A DNA stretch of 7,165 nucleotides from assembly GCA_003154635.1 (NCBI GenBank), contig PMDX01000073.1, positions 391-7,555 of the forward strand. The letters run 5' to 3'. Of this stretch, positions 6,492 to 7,165 are shown piece by piece. The position numbers and the translations under genes are program-made. Numbering within the stretch: position 1 is the stretch's first letter; each line of letters opens with the position of its first letter. Origin of the DNA: Actinomycetota bacterium (lineage in GTDB: Bacteria; Actinomycetota; Geothermincolia; Fen-727; Anoxymicrobiaceae). The notes beneath the pieces are model-generated. The model was not told where the DNA came from. It did not search any database and worked only from the letters and a program-made list of their open reading frames with translations.

Positions 6492-7165
6492 TTGGCGGAA
6501 AAGTTTGACGCAATAGTCGTTGGAGCCGGCATTGCGGGGCTAGGCGTTGCCGGAATGCTGCAGCGCGGCGGCCTGAACACCGTATGCATTGAGAAAGACC
6601 CCATAGCCGGAGGCAGGATGCAGGGGTACGACCTCGAGGGTGGCTGGAGGCTCGACATAGGCCTTCACATGGCCGAGCTTGGGGACGCATCATCCGCGGA
6701 CGAGCTGGTGAAAGCGGTCGGCAAAGAGGTCGAGTGGGCGCCGTTCTCCGAGACTGTCGAGATGTGGCGCAACGGCAAGTGGCAGACACTCCAGGAGATG
6801 ATCATAGCGGCCCCCGAGGACATCGAGGACATCAAGCGTCTCATGGGGACGATCGCCAGGATGGACGACGTCACCCTCGAGGCGACCGACCTGATGAGTT
6901 GGGGCGACTGGCTCGCCGACAACGGCGCGGGCCCCGTGACCCGGGAGCTCTTCGAGGTCAACGGGATGATCATGACCACGGTGCCGGATCCTTACGGTAT
7001 GTCGGCAGGTGAGATCCTGTACATATCAAGGGATAACCTAAGGAAGAAGAAGAACGTCCTCACTGCCGCGTATCCAAAGGGCGGCATGCTCGGTATCATC
7101 AACCCGCAGCGTGAAGCTTTCGAGGAGGCCGGCGGCGCCCTGATGCTCAACACGACGGTCGACTC
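6492..7165 (+). CDS. FAD-dependent oxidoreductase, phytoene desaturase / amine oxidase type (C-terminus beyond window)
   Basis: The first 224 residues are present. Residues 5-20 (FDAIVVGAGIAGLGVA) form the Rossmann beta-alpha unit with GxGxxG. An acidic residue ends the second strand (IEKD, 33-36), where FAD ribose binds. It is followed by the AGGRM signature at about 39-43 and LDIGLHM at about 54-60. This order is typical of NAD(P)/FAD-dependent oxidoreductases related to phytoene desaturases and flavin amine oxidases. Members oxidise or isomerise carotenoid, amine or other hydrophobic substrates; the substrate here cannot be told from the visible part. There is no signal peptide, consistent with a cytoplasmic or peripheral membrane protein. 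The gene follows a 131-base gap that contains a hairpin, so it may be transcribed separately from the CxxC gene. The TTG start is well supported by a GGAGG site. Confidence 0.92.
   Translation, partial: MAEKFDAIVVGAGIAGLGVAGMLQRGGLNTVCIEKDPIAGGRMQGYDLEGGWRLDIGLHMAELGDASSADELVKAVGKEVEWAPFSETVEMWRNGKWQTLQEMIIAAPEDIEDIKRLMGTIARMDDVTLEATDLMSWGDWLADNGAGPVTRELFEVNGMIMTTVPDPYGMSAGEILYISRDNLRKKKNVLTAAYPKGGMLGIINPQREAFEEAGGALMLNTTVD

Overview
The window is high-GC bacterial chromosomal DNA holding five protein-coding genes: one on the minus strand, cut by the left edge, and four on the plus strand, the last cut by the right edge. I see no rRNA, tRNA, CRISPR array, insertion sequence or phage gene. Start codons are mixed (ATG, GTG, TTG), and each gene has a recognisable purine-rich ribosome binding site. 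The secreted-protein modules with FAEGYTG and ERPMYF motifs resemble repeats I associate with deep-branching, mostly uncultured Actinomycetota from subsurface or geothermal habitats (Geothermincolia/OPB41-type lineages). That assignment is an inference from protein style and GC content, not a demonstrated placement.

Left block (1-2816, minus strand): a large exported protein of more than 938 residues. It has a signal peptide, a right-handed parallel beta-helix region, and at least four tandem modules of about 104-110 residues that run off the window. It starts at a TTG placed behind an almost perfect Shine-Dalgarno sequence. About 265 bases of divergent intergenic DNA separate it from the rightward genes.

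Central block (3081-6360, plus strand): three closely spaced genes, probably one transcript. They are a seven-unit TPR protein, an enzyme of the nickel-dependent lactate racemase (LarA-like) superfamily with its key His/His/Lys/His positions retained, and an unrecognised 359-residue protein. The last is an internal duplication, each half opening with a CxxC pair. Gaps are 28 and 48 bases.

Right block (6492 to the edge, plus strand): the first 224 residues of an FAD-dependent oxidoreductase of the phytoene desaturase/amine oxidase type. A hairpin and a short AT-richer intergenic region lie before it, so it may be a separate transcription unit.

The shared role of the central genes is not evident. 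The LarA-like enzyme points to 2-hydroxyacid racemisation or epimerisation. The duplicated CxxC protein is the least explained item and the best candidate for something undescribed. No LarB, LarC or LarE cofactor-maturation gene is visible here.
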